The position numbers were made by a program, and so were the translations under genes. From contig JAAEZV010000075.1 of the NCBI GenBank assembly GCA_018222695.1, forward strand, positions 1 through 7,743: a stretch of 7,743 bases of DNA, written 5' to 3'. Each line of letters starts with the position of its first letter. The stretch's first letter is position 1. The notes under the pieces were generated by a model that saw only the letters and a list, made by a program, of their open reading frames with translations, had not been told where the DNA came from and made no database searches. This document shows positions 5,588 through 7,743 of this stretch, piece after piece. The stretch is from Gammaproteobacteria bacterium. GTDB taxonomy: Bacteria; Pseudomonadota; Gammaproteobacteria; Pseudomonadales; Halieaceae.

Positions 5588-6370
5588 ATGAGCACTGTTA
5601 CACCCAAAACCCACACTGAAATTGACGCCATGCGCGAAGCGGGCCGTCTCGCTGCAGAGGTGCTTGAAATGATCGGGCCTCAGGTCGAAGTGGGTATGAC
5701 GACCGGCGAAATTGACCGCATTTGTCACGATCACATCGTTAACGTGCAAAAAGCGATCCCCGCACCGCTTAACTACAAAGGCTTTCCTAAATCGATCTGC
5801 ACGTCGGTGAACGAAGTGATTTGCCACGGCATTCCCTCTGACAGCAAGAAATTGCGAAATGGCGACATCATCAACATCGACGTCACAGTGATCAAAGACG
5901 GCTGGCATGGCGACACCAGTATTATGGTGGGCGTGGGAGACGTCGCTCCCCACGCTGAGCGCCTGATGCGTATCACTCAGGAATGCCTGTACCAGGCATT
6001 GGCGCTAGTTAAACCTGGCGCCGCATTGGGCGATCTGGGTCATGTCATTCAGCAGCATGCCGAGTCCAACTACTACTCTGTGGTCAGAGAGTATTGCGGC
6101 CATGGTATCGGTCAGGTTTTCCATGAAGAACCGCAGGTGCTCCATTACGGCAAACCCGGCACGGGCCTGAAATTGGAGCCGGGTATGACCTTTACGGTGG
6201 AACCCATGATCAACGCGGGCAAGCGCTACACCAAGTTGAATGCGCGAGACGGCTGGACCGTGACCACGCGAGATGGCCGGCTTTCCGCACAGTGGGAGCA
6301 CACCATCGTTGTGACGGACACGGGTTGCGAGGTGCTCACCCGGAGGCAGGATGAAACCTTCCCCTTCTGA
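5588..6370 (+). CDS. map: Type I methionine aminopeptidase
   Basis: MetAP removes the initiator methionine from nascent proteins in the cytoplasm when the second residue is small. The 260-residue protein (264 in E. coli) has the pita-bread-fold motifs and all expected residues: substrate His80 in NEVICHGIP (75-83), metal ligands Asp98 (INIDVTV) and Asp109 (HGDTS), His172 in YCGHGIG (169-175), His179 in FHEEPQVLHY, Glu205 in FTVEPM (202-207) and Glu237 in SAQWEHT. It lacks the N-terminal extension of other MetAP subclasses. The ATG at 5588 gives the family-typical N-terminus but has no visible Shine-Dalgarno sequence. The gene is divergent from rpsB and overlaps glnD by 20 nt, so the two are probably cotranscribed. 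The rpsB-divergent position of map is common in Gammaproteobacteria. Confidence 0.97.
   Translation: MSTVTPKTHTEIDAMREAGRLAAEVLEMIGPQVEVGMTTGEIDRICHDHIVNVQKAIPAPLNYKGFPKSICTSVNEVICHGIPSDSKKLRNGDIINIDVTVIKDGWHGDTSIMVGVGDVAPHAERLMRITQECLYQALALVKPGAALGDLGHVIQQHAESNYYSVVREYCGHGIGQVFHEEPQVLHYGKPGTGLKLEPGMTFTVEPMINAGKRYTKLNARDGWTVTTRDGRLSAQWEHTIVVTDTGCEVLTRRQDETFPF
6342..6346 (+). promoter_or_regulatory. glnD ribosome binding site inside map
   Basis: GGAGG lies 4 nt upstream of the glnD ATG at 6351 and within the last codons of map. Together with a second AGG next to the ATG, it supports this start for glnD and independent or reinitiating translation at the overlap. Confidence 0.6.
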
Positions 6371-7743
6371 AGCACTTCCAGAAGGGTCCATTCCCCCTTT
6401 TGACGATTTCCTTACGCAGGACACAAATCCTGCTCTGGCGGCCCGGACTTTTCTGCAGACAGCAAGAGAGTCGCTGGCTGAAAGCTTTGCGCCCGGCAAG
6501 GCGATTGCGCCTTTCCTCCGACGAACCAGCGATATGGTCGACGCGGTGCTCACCCGACTGTGGGTGGAATACGTGGGGGAGAACTCGGCGCCGGCGCTCA
6601 TCGCGGTGGGCGGCTACGGCAGAGGCGACCTGTTCCCCCAATCTGATATCGACGTGCTCATCCTCACTCGAGAGGCACCAGACGCCGACACCGCTAGCCA
6701 ATTGGAACGGTTTGTAACCAGTCTCTGGGATACGGGACTGCAGATAGGACACAGCGTCAGGACACTGGCTGAGTGCGAAGAGTTAGCAAAGGCAGATTTG
6801 ACCGTGGTGACGACGATGATGGAATCACGCCATCTCGCCGGCGACTCCGGTTTGATCGAAGCGCTGGCAGAGGTCATCGCCCCCTCCGCCATGTGGCCAC
6901 CCAACGACTTTATCCGCGGCAAACTGGGCGAACAACAAAATCGCCACGACCGCTACAGCAATACCGAATATGCGCTGGAACCCAACATCAAGAGCTCACC
7001 TGGCGGACTGCGTGATCTGCAGGTCATTGAGTGGATCACGCTGCGATGCTTCGGGGCCGGACTCAGCGAGGTCAACGAGCCTGATTTTTTGAGCGAAGCC
7101 GAGCGCGACCAGTTGCGCAATGGCCAGGAGTTTCTCAGCCAAGTGCGTTTCGCGCTGCACAGCATGACAGGGCGCGCCGACGACAGACTGCTGTTTGACC
7201 ACCAAAAAAAGCTCGCGGCGCTGTGGGGTATGGTCGATGGCGACACGCTGGCTGTCGAGCAGTTCATGCAGGTGTATTACCGCTGGATGAAAACCCTCAG
7301 CCAGCTGAACGAATTACTGATAGAGGTGTTTGAGCACCGACTGGCCGATGCTCCCGACTCCGATGTGCGCGTCATAGACGACGATTTCGAGGTGAGCGAC
7401 AGCCGTATCAGGGCCCGACACGACAGCGTATTTCAGGACAACCCCAGCAATCTGTTACGGCTGTTCGTGCTGATCGGCAACGACCCGTTGGTGGATCGGA
7501 TTGAACCCAATACGCAACGCCTGCTGCGCCGGGATTCGCCCCTGATCGACGACGCCTTCCGGGCCTCACAGGCGAACCGCGACCTGTTTATGGACGTGCT
7601 CGGTGTGCCCCACAATATGACCAAGCAGCTCAGGCGCATGTCACGTCACGGCGTGTTGGGTCGATACCTGCCCGCGTTTGGCAAGATCATTGGGCAGATG
7701 CAGTTTGATTTATTTCACGCCTATACCGTGGATGCACATACGA
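6351..7743 (+). CDS. glnD: Bifunctional uridylyltransferase/uridylyl-removing enzyme (PII nitrogen sensor), N-terminal part, cut by window edge
   Basis: GlnD senses glutamine and adds UMP to PII proteins (GlnB/GlnK) or removes it, so setting glutamine synthetase activity and nitrogen gene expression. The frame stays open from the ATG at 6351 to the right edge: 464 residues, about half of the roughly 890 of the family. The nucleotidyltransferase active site is clear: VGGYGRGDLFPQSDIDVLIL (86-105), with Asp99 and Asp101 as likely metal ligands. The linker motif EPNIKSSPGGLRDLQVIEW follows (about 210-228), then the GlnD-specific region, ending QFDLFHAYTVDAHT just as the HD hydrolase domain begins. 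The catalytic HD pair and the C-terminal ACT domains lie outside the window. The start overlaps map by 20 nt in another frame, with GGAGG in front. No frameshift is seen. Confidence 0.97.
   Translation, partial: MKPSPSEALPEGSIPPFDDFLTQDTNPALAARTFLQTARESLAESFAPGKAIAPFLRRTSDMVDAVLTRLWVEYVGENSAPALIAVGGYGRGDLFPQSDIDVLILTREAPDADTASQLERFVTSLWDTGLQIGHSVRTLAECEELAKADLTVVTTMMESRHLAGDSGLIEALAEVIAPSAMWPPNDFIRGKLGEQQNRHDRYSNTEYALEPNIKSSPGGLRDLQVIEWITLRCFGAGLSEVNEPDFLSEAERDQLRNGQEFLSQVRFALHSMTGRADDRLLFDHQKKLAALWGMVDGDTLAVEQFMQVYYRWMKTLSQLNELLIEVFEHRLADAPDSDVRVIDDDFEVSDSRIRARHDSVFQDNPSNLLRLFVLIGNDPLVDRIEPNTQRLLRRDSPLIDDAFRASQANRDLFMDVLGVPHNMTKQLRRMSRHGVLGRYLPAFGKIIGQMQFDLFHAYTVDAHT

Noticed and set aside
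6005..6601. 198-codon minus-strand open frame opposite map and glnD
   Set aside because: It spans the opposite strand of two well-supported genes and shows no family resemblance.

Overview
The window is a compact, GC-rich chromosomal segment from a gammaproteobacterium. Seven minus-strand genes follow the order rpsB-tsf-pyrH-frr-uppS-cdsA-dxr. A divergent plus-strand pair, map-glnD, starts on the other side of one 236-nt intergenic region. This arrangement is a well-known conserved neighbourhood in Gammaproteobacteria. The protein sequences look like those of marine or Pseudomonas-like lineages (for example MDGNNRW in UppS and TVDAHT in GlnD), but I cannot assign an order or genus from sequence alone. 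No mobile element, CRISPR array, rRNA, tRNA or prophage is visible.

Layout, read along the minus strand from high to low coordinates: a rpsB promoter and about 128 nt of structured leader (about 5352-5513), then rpsB (ribosomal protein S2), tsf (EF-Ts), pyrH (UMP kinase), frr (ribosome recycling factor), uppS (undecaprenyl diphosphate synthase), cdsA (phosphatidate cytidylyltransferase) and dxr (DXP reductoisomerase, cut by the left edge). On the plus strand, map (methionine aminopeptidase) overlaps the start of glnD (PII uridylyltransferase) by 20 nt, and glnD runs off the right edge.

The first four minus-strand genes serve translation and pyrimidine nucleotide supply. The last three serve the envelope: Dxr makes the isoprenoid precursor that UppS lengthens into the cell-wall lipid carrier, and CdsA makes CDP-diacylglycerol for phospholipids. 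Spacing splits the operon in the same place. The three gaps rpsB-tsf, tsf-pyrH and pyrH-frr are 90, 141 and 51 nt, and each holds at least one good RNA hairpin. The gaps frr-uppS, uppS-cdsA and cdsA-dxr are only 19, 21 and 3 nt, which suggests tight translational coupling.

I found no evidence of an undescribed biological system; this is core housekeeping DNA. The points that merit a second look are a 65-residue acidic, alanine-rich repeat tail on ribosomal protein S2, the hairpins in the upstream intergenic gaps (one folds fully only in the mRNA sense because of G-U pairs), the rpsB promoter and leader, and several starts without an obvious Shine-Dalgarno sequence.
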